A DNA stretch of 64,000 nt from positions 1,612,001 to 1,676,000 of the forward strand of contig NZ_AP025458.1 in NCBI RefSeq assembly GCF_024347295.1, read 5' to 3'. Position 1 is the stretch's first letter; every line of letters starts with the position of its first letter. The DNA is from Vibrio artabrorum (GTDB lineage: Bacteria > Pseudomonadota > Gammaproteobacteria > Enterobacterales > Vibrionaceae). The notes under the pieces were generated by a model. That model was given only the letters and a program-made list of their open reading frames with translations, did no database searches and had not been told where the DNA came from. Below are positions 8,735 through 17,312 of this stretch, one piece after another. Both the position numbers and the translations under genes were made by a program.

Positions 8735-9463
8735 ATGAATATAGAAGAAATAATATGGCCGTGCTTGTTGCCTACACACCTAAAAACCGCATTACTTGAT
8801 ATTTCAGTCATCGTCACAGATTTTAGTGGTATCAAAATCAATATTGATTATTTACAACTTGACGGTGTTTTTTATATCCATTCTGGAAATTTGCTTGTGG
8901 GTTACAGCGCAGAAGAAACAAATACCTCTCTCGGTACTATTTTTGGCCAAAGCACTTGGTTGGGTTCTTCAAGTCTGTTCTCTACGAACAACTTCATTTT
9001 CTTAGCTGAAGAACTAACGCCAATAACAATGCTTTACTTTCCAAAGGCCAAGATAGAAAGTATAGCGGAACAAGAACCTAGCCTCTATAAGATGCTGTTT
9101 GAAATAATGAAACAAAATGCACCTAGGTATCTACTCTCATCTCTTAGTTTCATTCACGGAAAACACATAAAGCTCGCTTACACCTTATATAACTATCTAA
9201 AGCTAGCGACTAACGAAACCATGTTCGTCCCGACGGCTCTTACTATATCCCAACAGCAGTTAAGTACGATAACGGGAATTTCTCGACCTAGAGTCAATGA
9301 AGTTCTTAAATCTTTTGAAAAAGAAGGGATCATTTATATTCAGAGAGGAAAAGTCATCGTGGAGGACCAAAAAAAATTACGAAAAAAATTCCAACACATA
9401 AACATTTTATCGAACGTCTTAGTAGTCAAACCCATGGAAAATAGCCAAGTTAATTATGAATAA
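8735..9463 (+). CDS. Crp/Fnr-family transcriptional regulator
   Basis: 242 aa. Residues 1-130 fit a cyclic-nucleotide-binding-like beta roll but lack a clear cAMP-binding signature or Fe-S cysteines, so the ligand is unknown. The C terminus holds a Crp-type winged HTH: ISQQQLSTITGISRPRVNEV, followed by LKSFEKEGIIYIQRGKVIV. The gene overlaps the next gene, a degenerate EAL protein, by 8 bp, so the two are co-translated. Palindromes of Crp/Fnr type stand before this gene, before the intact EAL gene at 6,509-7,345 and before the small ORF near 11,000; it is the obvious candidate to bind them. Confidence 0.85.
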   Translation: MNIEEIIWPCLLPTHLKTALLDISVIVTDFSGIKINIDYLQLDGVFYIHSGNLLVGYSAEETNTSLGTIFGQSTWLGSSSLFSTNNFIFLAEELTPITMLYFPKAKIESIAEQEPSLYKMLFEIMKQNAPRYLLSSLSFIHGKHIKLAYTLYNYLKLATNETMFVPTALTISQQQLSTITGISRPRVNEVLKSFEKEGIIYIQRGKVIVEDQKKLRKKFQHINILSNVLVVKPMENSQVNYE

Positions 9464-10232
9464 TCCAACAAGAGCTCACCTAAAAGAGTGTATAAAAATG
9501 GGTGAATTTAAGCCATATTATCAGCCATATTTTCAAAGTAATTCATCTGTCATAAAAGGTGTTGAATTGTTGGCTCGATGGATCGTTTCCGATACATTAG
9601 TGCTTACATCAAAAGAGTTCATCCACTATATTGAAAAACACGAACTCACCGCCGAATTATCTTTATCATTGCTCAGACAAGCATTGCCGACTCTCAAGAA
9701 ATTGGAACAAAGTGTCGTACCTTTCTCAGTATCAATTAATATCTCTATAGTTCAACTTCGTGATGCAACCTTCATCGAATCATTTTTGGATTTACTTGCT
9801 CACCATAACTTCCCTGCCCACAAAATAATTTTAGAACTATCTGATTGCAGAGATTTATATGATAACCCTTTAATCAATGATTCAATCAATAACCTTAAAG
9901 ATAAAAATATAGCGTTTGCTATCGATAGTTTTGATCTAAGCAACACATCGATAAATAAGCTATCTTCACTTTTATTCAATGAATTAAAAATCGACTTTTC
10001 AAATATTAATGACGTAAGTGACCCAATAATGATGAGTGTTTTCTGGCAGACATTGGTTTCCGTTGCTACTAACATGGAACTTACGATAACCGCAAAAGGA
10101 ATTGAATCTTTGAATCACGCTTCTATTGCAAAAAGCTTAAAATGTCATTATCAACAAGGCTATCTTTTAGCCCGCCCAATGGCTGATTGCATACTGGATT
10201 ATATTATTGAGAACAAAAGTAAAGGCAATTAA
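9456..10232 (+). CDS. Degenerate EAL-domain protein, probably catalytically inactive
   Basis: 258 aa, one EAL domain. The EAL motif is ELL in VELLARW, the DDFGTG loop has become IDSFDLSN, and EGVE has become KGIES. The Asn of NISI, ELSD, ELKID and QQGYL are retained. Loss of the second loop-6 Asp and of the late Glu implies no phosphodiesterase activity, so it may bind c-di-GMP or a protein partner instead. It overlaps the upstream Crp/Fnr-type gene by 8 bp, which suggests that the two act together, for example as a ligand-gated antagonist of the regulator. That role is inference. Confidence 0.85.
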   Translation: MNNPTRAHLKECIKMGEFKPYYQPYFQSNSSVIKGVELLARWIVSDTLVLTSKEFIHYIEKHELTAELSLSLLRQALPTLKKLEQSVVPFSVSINISIVQLRDATFIESFLDLLAHHNFPAHKIILELSDCRDLYDNPLINDSINNLKDKNIAFAIDSFDLSNTSINKLSSLLFNELKIDFSNINDVSDPIMMSVFWQTLVSVATNMELTITAKGIESLNHASIAKSLKCHYQQGYLLARPMADCILDYIIENKSKGN

Positions 10233-10276
10233 TAATGTTAGTTGAGGTTTAGCTCTATCGATACTGGAGATCTGAG

Positions 10277-10798
10277 GTATCCGCCTCATGAACCCACGGG
10301 GCAACTTGTCAGTGTTTGAAGTTCTAAGGTAGGAGTGCGTTGATATCAGGCTCAGATTTCGCCAGCTTCTTCATGCACTATGATTATATAGTCATAGAGG
10401 TTAAGACCATTGGCTTTCGCGGTCTCTATGATGCTGTAATGAGTTCAACAAGATAGGTTACTGGCGGGCCTTGAGGAATACTCAGCTCCACATCATTGAT
10501 GAGAAGTGTCATGTTAGCCGTAGCTATCTGCGCCTGATACTTCGTTGTCTTTTCGATAATTTCGGCTCTAACAAATCCGACAGATTCCGATTGGTTTGCT
10601 GGTTGGAGTTGACGCCGCTTGGCGAAGAACGTGGATGAACTCACGCGCTGTGTGTTATTGCTGCTTTCATATTGTTCAGACAGTGCTTACCATTCTAGGT
10701 TAGTGCGTCGTTTTGCCATTTCAACTATCCTTTGGGTTGGAGAGTTGATCTTATTTTTCGTGCTGAAATATTAGAATGCGGGTTTATGTTGCGCTTAC
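10277..10798 (-). mobile_element. IS66-family remnant (internal deletion)
   Basis: The right end shows the IS66 terminal GTAAGCGC (minus strand, ending at 10,798); a decayed version lies at 10,277-10,284. Inside are a tnpA with a premature stop and, directly joined, the last codons of the large tnpC transposase (ANGLNLYDYI region, about 10,330-10,430). tnpB and most of tnpC are gone. Confidence 0.75.
10426..10719 (-). pseudogene. IS66 TnpA-like accessory protein, interrupted
   Basis: The frame starts MAKRRTNLEW, a typical IS66 OrfA start, then meets an in-frame TAA at 10,687-10,689, and continues in the same frame with FFAKRRQLQP and LLINDVELSIPQG, which match TnpA. At its 3' end it runs into the surviving tail of tnpC. 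It cannot support transposition. Confidence 0.8.
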
Positions 10799-10849
10799 GA
10801 TCTGAGAGCTCGATAAATGTTTCCATCAATTTTTTACTGATATGGAACT

Positions 10850-11023
10850 TTAGATTTTAGTTCTAAACATATCTGAGATGAATGTAAATTCCTCTTGAGT
10901 AACAAGTTCTCGCTTAGAACTGATCTTTTTTTCAATCTCTTTATTTAAAATTTTTAAATCGTTTTCGTTAAGCTCATTCAACAGTTTTAATACTTTTTCA
11001 ACAACAAGACAGTAACCATCCAC
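10850..11023 (-). CDS. Small hypothetical protein, possible member of the Crp/Fnr-type regulon
   Basis: 57 aa from a GTG start at 11,023; the frame is open up to an ATG at 11,101, but that ATG overlaps the palindromic operator at 11,085-11,100, which would be an odd place for a start. The protein is Lys/Glu/Leu rich (LLNELNENDLKILNKEIEKK) and probably a helical, soluble adaptor. I do not recognise a family. The operator suggests that it belongs with the EAL and Crp/Fnr-type genes. Base composition is AT rich compared with the core genome. Confidence 0.45.
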   Translation of the reverse strand: MDGYCLVVEKVLKLLNELNENDLKILNKEIEKKISSKRELVTQEEFTFISDMFRTKI

Positions 11024-11084
11024 AACAAAAACCCAACCGCAAATTAATTTAGATACAATTTTACTACATAACTTGTATGCTAAG

Positions 11085-11100
11085 TGTCCCCTAAAGAACA
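11085..11100. promoter_or_regulatory. Palindromic operator, copy 3
   Basis: TGTCCCCTAAAGAACA matches copy 1 in 15 of 16 positions. It is oriented toward the small minus-strand ORF at 10,850-11,023. Confidence 0.5.
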
Positions 11101-11101
11101 T

Positions 11102-11806
11102 TGACAGCAGATAAGCATTATTTCCTCATTATTGCGAAAGCTCTCATAATTAGACGCAAATACAATGAGGTAGACCACCTCACCGTCTTTGATCTAACGA
11201 ATATCACTTAACACACATTTCGAACAAATAAACGCCTAAAGATTTATAACTAATGTGAATGGGAGGTTAAGATTAATAACTGACTCTAATCCATGCCTTG
11301 TGACTCTTGTTGATTAGTCTGATTTTGTGAACAACTTCTATATATGACTTTAATGAGTTCCGTTTCACTTGATGGTCGACCACTATTTTTGAACTTGACC
11401 AATACAATTCACCTAAAAGTCACCAAACATTCCTCGATAAATTGCAGAGTATTTTACCGAATAATAGTATGCACATAATATCTAGCCATACCATTCAGAT
11501 CGAATAACCATTTGCTTGTATTTCGAAAAATTAAAGTTCAATTTTAATAATCATGAAATTACTAACACTCAGTCTTAGTAAACACCGCAATACTTCCTTT
11601 TATCCTAGTTTGTTGAGTGACATATTTATGATACGGTAGCAAACGAGCCTTATGACCTGATTTTATACTCATGGTGCGCATTTATTCCTGAAATGAAATA
11701 CCGTTGCTAGAGTAACTTTCTTAGGAAAAATCATCTCTTTTCCTTTTAGTCGCTTCTCTCCTATAGCGAGTTATAAATAGAAAAAACCATCGTGGACTGA
11801 CAAAAA
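11102..11806. other. Gene-poor AT-rich gap
   Basis: About 700 bp with no convincing frame on either strand, no RNA gene and no repeat that I can support. It separates the c-di-GMP module and IS debris from the AlpA/RadC island. Confidence 0.5.
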
Positions 11807-12247
11807 TCACAGCCTAGTTCTAGCCATATCCCCCGCTCTCCCCATCTGTTCAAAACCCCAGACCTTATGTGCACGCCTTACTTCAACAAACTTACTCGCA
11901 CGAAGCTTATCGATTCTCTTCCACAAATGACTATTCGCTACTGGCTTCTTATCAGATTTTCGCCACCCCTTTGCTTTCCAGTTATCTAACCATTCATTGA
12001 ACCCTTTCACACAATATTCACTACTCGAATACAGGCAGTCTCCATCTCTGGCATAAGCTATAGCTTCTATCAATGCGATAAGCTCTAACTCAGCACTATC
12101 GGCAATCTCACCGACTAATAGATTATTTTCGTCAACTAACTGCCCATCGTAGTTATAAACACTGATACCAATCCCACCCTGTAGGTTTGATACGTTTCCT
12201 TTTGATGTTGCGATACCGATATAAATTGCACAGTTTTCTTCATTCAT
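11807..12247 (-). CDS. RNase H-like protein lacking catalytic residues
   Basis: 146 aa. The C-terminal part matches RNase HI closely (NEWLDNWKAKGWRKSDKKPV, then HLWKRID), so the fold is clear. However, the first catalytic Asp (TDGS in active enzymes) is replaced in GIATSKG (about residue 13), and the DSQYV Asp is replaced in YSSSEYCV (74-80). The Glu (E55) and the last Asp (D140) remain. It may bind RNA-DNA hybrids without cutting. A good AAGGAG ribosome binding site precedes the ATG. It lies downstream of alpA on the same strand. Confidence 0.8.
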   Translation of the reverse strand: MNEENCAIYIGIATSKGNVSNLQGGIGISVYNYDGQLVDENNLLVGEIADSAELELIALIEAIAYARDGDCLYSSSEYCVKGFNEWLDNWKAKGWRKSDKKPVANSHLWKRIDKLRASKFVEVRRAHKVWGFEQMGRAGDMARTRL

Positions 12248-12323
12248 GGTCTTGCTCCTTTGTTCGAGTTTTGGCCTACCATTTTGGTAATGCCTTAATT
12301 GGTGCAGTGGCGTTAATTCAGTC

Positions 12324-12509
12324 TTAATGGCTTGGTCTTTCAGCCAAGCGCATTTCCATCCAGTTATTCACCTCTTCTTCTACCCAAGCGACCGCCCTAT
12401 CTCCCAAGCTTACCGATACAGGAAAATCACCTTCGTCCATTTTTCTGTATATCGCCGAACGGCTTAATGCGGTTTTCTCAATCACTTCTTTTAGCTTTAA
12501 AAATCTCAT
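12324..12509 (-). CDS. AlpA-family excisionase/regulator, copy 1
   Basis: 61 aa starting at MRFLKLKEV, chosen because AGGAGAACG stands just before that ATG; a longer frame of ten more codons lacks a better site. The protein is a MerR-like winged HTH (EKTALSRSAIYRKMDEGDFP) followed by SLGDRAVAWVEEEVNNWM, the usual AlpA tail. In P4 and CP4-57-type elements AlpA activates the integrase or acts as excisionase. It reads away from the radC operon; 79 bp downstream is the RNase H-like gene. Confidence 0.93.
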   Translation of the reverse strand: MRFLKLKEVIEKTALSRSAIYRKMDEGDFPVSVSLGDRAVAWVEEEVNNWMEMRLAERPSH

Positions 12510-12608
12510 GGGACGTTCTCCTATGTCTGTGGTCCTCATGGGATAAGGAGATAGTGTTAAAAAAAATGAGGCTGGCTCGGCTTACTCTGATTCAAACCTT
12601 TTTGAGGT

Positions 12609-12626
12609 ATATGTCATTAAAGTGAA
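12609..12626 (+). repeat. 18-bp motif shared with the region upstream of the second alpA
   Basis: ATATGTCATTAAAGTGAA, 17 of 18 identical to the minus-strand sequence at 19,553-19,570. Here it lies in the alpA/radC intergenic region and may be an operator. Confidence 0.4.
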
Positions 12627-12657
12627 TGACCTAAAGCCTGATTAAAGGAGAACCAAA

Positions 12658-13128
12658 ATGAGAACACTTTCACCACCACTACTCTCGCAGCAAGAGCATG
12701 AACATCGTGTTCTAGAAAAAGCCGCTGAGATATTAGAAGATCGTTATGTACGAGGAGATGTATTTACCAATCCACAAGCTACCCGAGACTATTTGCGATT
12801 TAAGATAGGCGGCAGTGAACGCGAAGTGTTCGCCGTCATGTTGCTAGATAACCAACACCGATTAATTGAGTTTGAGGAGTTGTTTCAAGGGACGATTGAT
12901 GCGGCAAGCGTCTATCCAAGGGAGGTAGTAAAGACTGCTCTTAAAGCCAATGCGGCGGCGGTTATCTTTGCTCACAACCATCCATCAGGCGATCCTGAGC
13001 CGTCCCAAGCAGACAGGCGCATCACGACCAGATTGCAAGATGCTTTAGCGCTCATTGATGTTCGAGTTCTGGATCATATTGTTGTTGGGGAACAATGCAC
13101 GTCGTTTGCGGAAAGGGGCTGGTTATGA
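12658..13128 (+). CDS. RadC-family JAB domain protein
   Basis: 156 aa, the short island type (like YkfG/YeeS) without the HhH region of full RadC. The JAMM metal site is intact: [14 protein letters not shown] with an upstream Glu. RadC homologues are frequent on mobile islands; their biochemical role is unsettled and no DNA-repair role should be assumed. The ribosome binding site AAAGGAG is strong. Its stop overlaps the start of the next gene (ATGA), so it heads an operon with the first DUF2787 gene. Confidence 0.93.
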   Translation: MRTLSPPLLSQQEHEHRVLEKAAEILEDRYVRGDVFTNPQATRDYLRFKIGGSEREVFAVMLLDNQHRLIEFEELFQGTIDAASVYPREVVKTALKANAAAVIFAHNHPSGDPEPSQADRRITTRLQDALALIDVRVLDHIVVGEQCTSFAERGWL

Positions 13129-13553
13129 TTGAGAAACACTATGGTGACATCACCCTCAATAGCAAACTCCACCAGCAGTTAGAGCAAACCATCGCTCGCT
13201 ACTCAATTCCTAAAGACACGACACGCATTGCACTCAACTGCCGAAATACAAGCTACTACAAAACAAAGGAAGGGGTCGCCCCTGTAGAGATTCAGTTAAA
13301 GCGGGAGAATTCACGCTCTGATTGGAGCTTGGTTTTCGTGGCCAATTTTACTTATCAAGACCAAACCACCGACTCGCTCGATGTGTATCTCTATTTCCAC
13401 CTACTTAATCACTGGTGCTATCAACCAGATGCGGGGGCAGCGAGCCTGAGCCACCCTGTCACAACAAAAGTGTTCCAAGCCTGGATGTGCGCTTTCCATG
13501 ATCATTTAACTCAGCATGTCTTCGATGACATACAGCTCACTCAAGTCCGCTAA
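13125..13553 (+). CDS. DUF2787 family protein, copy 1
   Basis: 142 aa from the ATG overlapping the radC stop. Contains the family pattern [20 protein letters not shown], then FTYQD and aromatic-rich segments. No signal peptide or membrane helix. DUF2787 proteins occur on Vibrio and Shewanella islands next to RadC; function is unknown. This copy is more divergent than its neighbour at 13,603. Confidence 0.85.
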   Translation: MIEKHYGDITLNSKLHQQLEQTIARYSIPKDTTRIALNCRNTSYYKTKEGVAPVEIQLKRENSRSDWSLVFVANFTYQDQTTDSLDVYLYFHLLNHWCYQPDAGAASLSHPVTTKVFQAWMCAFHDHLTQHVFDDIQLTQVR

Positions 13554-13602
13554 GGCTAACCAATCACCCTACTCGTTCACCTAAACTCAAGGAGGCATCA
13601 TT

Positions 13603-14043
13603 ATGTCTACTCTGCTCTTTCACCCATCCAGTTTACCCGTGTCAGACAAACTTCATGCACTGTTAAACAACCATTTTCAACAACAATTAACCCAGAGTGA
13701 GTCAATAGCCCAAAGTACTTACCTGACGTTCAACTTTCGAGATAGTTCATACAGCTCAGAGGCTGGTGGATTTCACCCTGTTGAAATCGCGATAACACAG
13801 ATCTCCAGTGGTCTATGGAATGTCGAATACATCACTGATTTTGCTTACGTTGGAAATGTGTATCCAGAATTGGCGCGATGTCTAGACTTTGATTTTCGAG
13901 ACCAAGCGTTCTTTACAGAGTTCGGGGGATGGAGCCCAATCAAGGGTAACTATTCCGCTGTAGAGATGTTCGAGCTTTGGCAGGATAACTTCTTAAGCTA
14001 CATCGATATGGAAGCGTTTGACTCTATATCTATCACTTCGTAA
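13603..14043 (+). CDS. DUF2787 family protein, copy 2
   Basis: 146 aa with a clear AAGGAGG ribosome binding site. The core FNFRDSSYSSEAGGFHPVEI is the family signature and is repeated weakly as FDFRDQAFFTEFGGWSPI near residue 90-107, which suggests an internal duplication of a strand-turn unit. Function is unknown. It follows copy 1 by 49 bp and is probably in the same operon. Confidence 0.88.
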   Translation: MSTLLFHPSSLPVSDKLHALLNNHFQQQLTQSESIAQSTYLTFNFRDSSYSSEAGGFHPVEIAITQISSGLWNVEYITDFAYVGNVYPELARCLDFDFRDQAFFTEFGGWSPIKGNYSAVEMFELWQDNFLSYIDMEAFDSISITS

Positions 14044-14219
14044 TGAGAGAACAACCCGTCCGGGTCTATGTCACGATACAAAGGCACCGGACCACTACAG
14101 CCATCAAAAGTCGTGCTTCGGAGAGAGCTAACCCTATATGTAGCAAGGCCTGAATGACTTTTCATCATAGACTCCCACCCCACGACTTATCACGACATTA
14201 CCGATAAGTGGTACCAATC

Positions 14220-14471
14220 ATGCCCAATATCTCCCCATTAAAAGAGCAGCTCACAAAAGCGCTTATCAGAGCCGCTCTCGCGAGTTGTCATTACCTTAAT
14301 GAACAGTATCAGCACTTTAAAAAGGAGGTAGAGCAAAGCTCAGATCACGAACTGTTTGAATTCGTTCAACGCCTTTCTTCGGCTCACCTAAAACGGCTCT
14401 TAGCCACTATTGAGTTGATGAATAGAGGTTACCTACTAAGTGAAATTCTAGAAGCAGCAAAGGATAAATAA
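14220..14471 (+). CDS. Small helical hypothetical protein
   Basis: 83 aa from the ATG at 14,220; a GTG 12 bp upstream is also possible. The sequence is all-helical and charged, with no membrane segment. I do not recognise it. It lies in the same direction as the radC-DUF2787 genes, after a 176-bp gap, and is probably island cargo of unknown role. Confidence 0.6.
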   Translation: MPNISPLKEQLTKALIRAALASCHYLNEQYQHFKKEVEQSSDHELFEFVQRLSSAHLKRLLATIELMNRGYLLSEILEAAKDK

Positions 14472-14619
14472 TGGCCTTTCCCGAGGTCATTTAAATTCAA
14501 ATATACAGCCCATTTCACATAATCATTATCCGCCATTTGAGTGAGACGTTATTTGTCTCACCCATCCTTATCCTAATGCCATCAGTGATGGTTCATAGAC
14601 ACCCAACTAAGGATTCACA

Positions 14620-14955
14620 ATGACCACAAGTAATGTACTGCATCATACCAATGATGAAGAGCTCATCGCTTTAATCCAACGAAAAGAGTCGTTCACCTTA
14701 ACTCGGGTAAAAAACTTCTCTCAGACGGTGAAAAAGATTGAACGGCTTATAGAGGCTCAAAATCTATCTTGTCGAATATACACAGCAGGTCGCTCTACAA
14801 CGATGGCTGCCACTTTGGCTTCCGGTCCTGCTGTCATTTTTGGCCTAGCTTCAGCCGCCGCAATATCGGCGCATAATTTAGCCACAAGAAACCCAGACTA
14901 TGAAATAGCTAAATACCCTTTCGCAGACAAACTCGTCATTAACTACAAGAAGTAA
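14620..14955 (+). CDS. Small hypothetical protein with a hydrophobic Ala/Gly segment
   Basis: 111 aa, ribosome binding site AAGGA. The N-terminal half is charged and helical; residues 60-90 hold an Ala/Gly-rich hydrophobic stretch (ASGPAVIFGLASAAAISAHN) that could be one membrane helix, followed by a short polar tail. Not recognised. A small membrane protein on an island could be a toxin or envelope factor, but the sequence does not show this. Confidence 0.6.
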   Translation: MTTSNVLHHTNDEELIALIQRKESFTLTRVKNFSQTVKKIERLIEAQNLSCRIYTAGRSTTMAATLASGPAVIFGLASAAAISAHNLATRNPDYEIAKYPFADKLVINYKK

Positions 14956-15062
14956 TCGTATCAGGCTGTGTGGCCACCAGCCGATCCCTAATCACGTTGA
15001 TTCTTTAGCTCATCACTCAAAAGTGTTGAGGTGATTGATCACGTTTAAATTTTGGTGGTCCC

Positions 15063-15812
15063 ATGCCCTCTAAACCCAACAAGCAACGCATCGAACATAT
15101 TGAGTTGGTGTTTGAAGTTTACTCTCTCATCCCAACTCAACGAAAGATCACAGTTAGTGAAATTCATGAACGATTAGCGAGTACTGGGATTAAGCGTTCG
15201 AAACGTACCGTACAACGCTGCTTGAATATTCTGACGGATTACCTAGATATTGAAAAAGACGATAGAACCCTGCCCTATAGCTATCATCGAAGACCCCAAC
15301 CAGGTGTATTCATGGGCCCTAAAGAATCTGTACTTCTTGAGTTTGCTTTTGAGAGTTTAAAAGCAGCACTTCCTGAAAGTTATCTACCAAGTATGCAAGG
15401 CGCATTTGCACCCTTTTTGCTAATGGACCACAACCAAGGTCCACGTATTGATATTCGATACACGTTAATAAATCAGAAAGAAAATTATGACGAAGCTCTT
15501 TTTGACAAGCTTTGTCTAGCAATCTATTACCAGCGTGAAATTCGCCTCCATCTCAACAGCGAACAAACTCTCCAGTATGTCTGTCCACTTGGGCTTGTGT
15601 TAGAGAGTGAAGCCCTTCAATTGATCTACCAATTCGAAAGCCATGTTTGCGCCATCCCTCTCAATCAAATTCAAGACATCTACATCAGTACATTCGGGTT
15701 TACCTATCCAAAGGGATTTTCACTATCTGAGGTCATTACACCTAAACGAGAACCAACACTTATAGCCAAATGTTCAAACAACCACACAAGGAATGATCAT
15801 GAAAAATACTAA
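15063..15812 (+). CDS. HTH-WYL type transcriptional regulator
   Basis: 249 aa. N-terminal winged HTH (residues 10-60: ITVSEIHERLASTGIKRSKRTVQRCLNIL region), then a WYL-like domain with the PKESVLLEFAFESLKAALP helix that usually links to it. WYL regulators are ligand-responsive and often govern defence or island genes, as with BrxR. Its last 14 nt overlap the lipoprotein start at 15,799, so the two are co-transcribed. The target is unknown; the adjacent lipoprotein and the island genes upstream are candidates. Confidence 0.82.
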   Translation: MPSKPNKQRIEHIELVFEVYSLIPTQRKITVSEIHERLASTGIKRSKRTVQRCLNILTDYLDIEKDDRTLPYSYHRRPQPGVFMGPKESVLLEFAFESLKAALPESYLPSMQGAFAPFLLMDHNQGPRIDIRYTLINQKENYDEALFDKLCLAIYYQREIRLHLNSEQTLQYVCPLGLVLESEALQLIYQFESHVCAIPLNQIQDIYISTFGFTYPKGFSLSEVITPKREPTLIAKCSNNHTRNDHEKY

Positions 15813-17271
15813 CTTACTCAGAACAACTCTCGTCAGCTCTATCGCTTTCGCTCTGACAGCTTGCGGAGGTGGTGGCGGTACTAATCCAGGTACTCCGTCT
15901 GCTCAAATCGCAGGTGTGGCTATCGATGGCTATGTCGAGGGTGCTACTGCGTTCCTAGATTACAACTTCAATGGTGTACAAGACGATAATGAACCTAGCT
16001 CTACCACAGATCAGAACGGTCGTTTCGATTTTGCTATTGAAGAAGATGACTTAATCTGTAAAGAGTACTCGCCAATTATCGTCGATGTGCCTGCTGGCGC
16101 GTACGATAGCGATTATGGGTTAGTTAATAAACCTTATCGCTTAACCTTTCCGCCCTCATTCTCATCTGGCAACGTAGGCGAAGATGTATTTGCTACGACT
16201 CCATTCACTACCGTAATTTGGTCAGCTGTTGAAACAGACCTATTACAAAGTGGCGTAAGCAACTGTAAAGAGTTGGCTGCGAATACTGAAGCGCAAAACA
16301 AAGTTGCACGTCTAGTCGCCGAGAAGGAATACGAGTTGGGTAACCGCTACAACATTCCGGCTAACGAGCTATACGCAGACTTCATCGCTTCTGGTAACAC
16401 CGAGCAGCATCAACTAGCCCAGCTTCTAACCAGCGGTCTAGCAAAAGGCTACGCTGAAACTTCAGCTCTAGTCGATGCGAACCCTAACGCTTGGAAAGCT
16501 ACAGTTGAGTACTACGTTGAGAAAGACGACGCAGGCAATTTCACTAAGTGGTATCGTGAAGAACGCGTGTTTGATGCCGACACACATTCTCTACGTGTAT
16601 TTGAAGTAACTGCTGACTTAGAAACTATAGGCCGTCTCATCGTTTACCGTAACAAAATCAAAGCCGAAGAAGGCGCAGTGCAAAAATACACTGATGACCT
16701 AATCGACTACCTACCAGAAATCAGCAAATACGGTTGTGGTTTAACTAATAATTACGTACAGAACTCAAAAGACTACGGCAACGACACCGTTACATTCTCT
16801 GTATCAGCTTCTGTTCTAGTTGACGACCATACTGCATGTGCAGATCCACTCGTGTACTCTTCTAGCGTACCTTACGCTAACGTCATTCGTGAATTGAAAG
16901 ACGGCAATGTGTTACTACAAGCTGGTATGTGGGGTTTTGACTTTGGTGACAATGCTGTTATCGATGACCTAATCAACGATGGTTTGTACTCTAACATCAC
17001 AGACCCAACAGTGCTGGACCAGTTCTCAACTTGGAACTACTCACTGGACTCAACGGAATCTTACGGGGCATCACGTTGGACACGTACATCACTTGTAAGT
17101 ACAGCTGAGAAAAATGTCATCACAGACGTGAACAGCAAAGGTATCTGGATTATACGTACCACTTACCCTAACGGCACTCACCAAACCCAGTGTGGTGACT
17201 CTCTAGATACTTTAGTGGACGTGGCTAATATGGGTATGTGTGAAGAACTGCCCATAGTGCCTGCTAACTAA
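15799..17271 (+). CDS. Large surface lipoprotein, unknown function
   Basis: 490 aa. I prefer the second of two in-frame ATGs because AAGGA is correctly spaced from it. A lipoprotein signal peptide ends in LTAC, followed by a GGGGG linker, so it is probably outer-membrane anchored. The first domain (IDGYVEGATAFLDYNFNGVQ, then DENEPSSTTDQNGRF-like residues) resembles the calcium-binding SdrD/carboxypeptidase-regulatory fold. The rest is acidic with several cysteines and is unrecognised. Codon use looks more like the host core genes than like the AT-rich neighbours, suggesting separate acquisition. A strong terminator follows. Confidence 0.85.
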   Translation: MKNTNLLRTTLVSSIAFALTACGGGGGTNPGTPSAQIAGVAIDGYVEGATAFLDYNFNGVQDDNEPSSTTDQNGRFDFAIEEDDLICKEYSPIIVDVPAGAYDSDYGLVNKPYRLTFPPSFSSGNVGEDVFATTPFTTVIWSAVETDLLQSGVSNCKELAANTEAQNKVARLVAEKEYELGNRYNIPANELYADFIASGNTEQHQLAQLLTSGLAKGYAETSALVDANPNAWKATVEYYVEKDDAGNFTKWYREERVFDADTHSLRVFEVTADLETIGRLIVYRNKIKAEEGAVQKYTDDLIDYLPEISKYGCGLTNNYVQNSKDYGNDTVTFSVSASVLVDDHTACADPLVYSSSVPYANVIRELKDGNVLLQAGMWGFDFGDNAVIDDLINDGLYSNITDPTVLDQFSTWNYSLDSTESYGASRWTRTSLVSTAEKNVITDVNSKGIWIIRTTYPNGTHQTQCGDSLDTLVDVANMGMCEELPIVPAN

Positions 17272-17283
17272 TCATAACGAGTC

Positions 17284-17312
17284 GAGAGGGGATGTATCCC
17301 CTCTCTTTTTTT
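17284..17312 (+). terminator. Rho-independent terminator
   Basis: Perfect 10-bp stem GAGAGGGGAT/ATCCCCTCTC with a 2-nt loop followed by seven T. It ends the lipoprotein transcript and lies at the 3' end of the convergent gene too. Confidence 0.92.

Noticed and set aside
5036..11644. Shared TACGGTAGCAAAC at 5,036 and 11,632
   Set aside because: Many 13-base matches are expected by chance in 64 kb; the extended similarity is weak and no element boundary fits.
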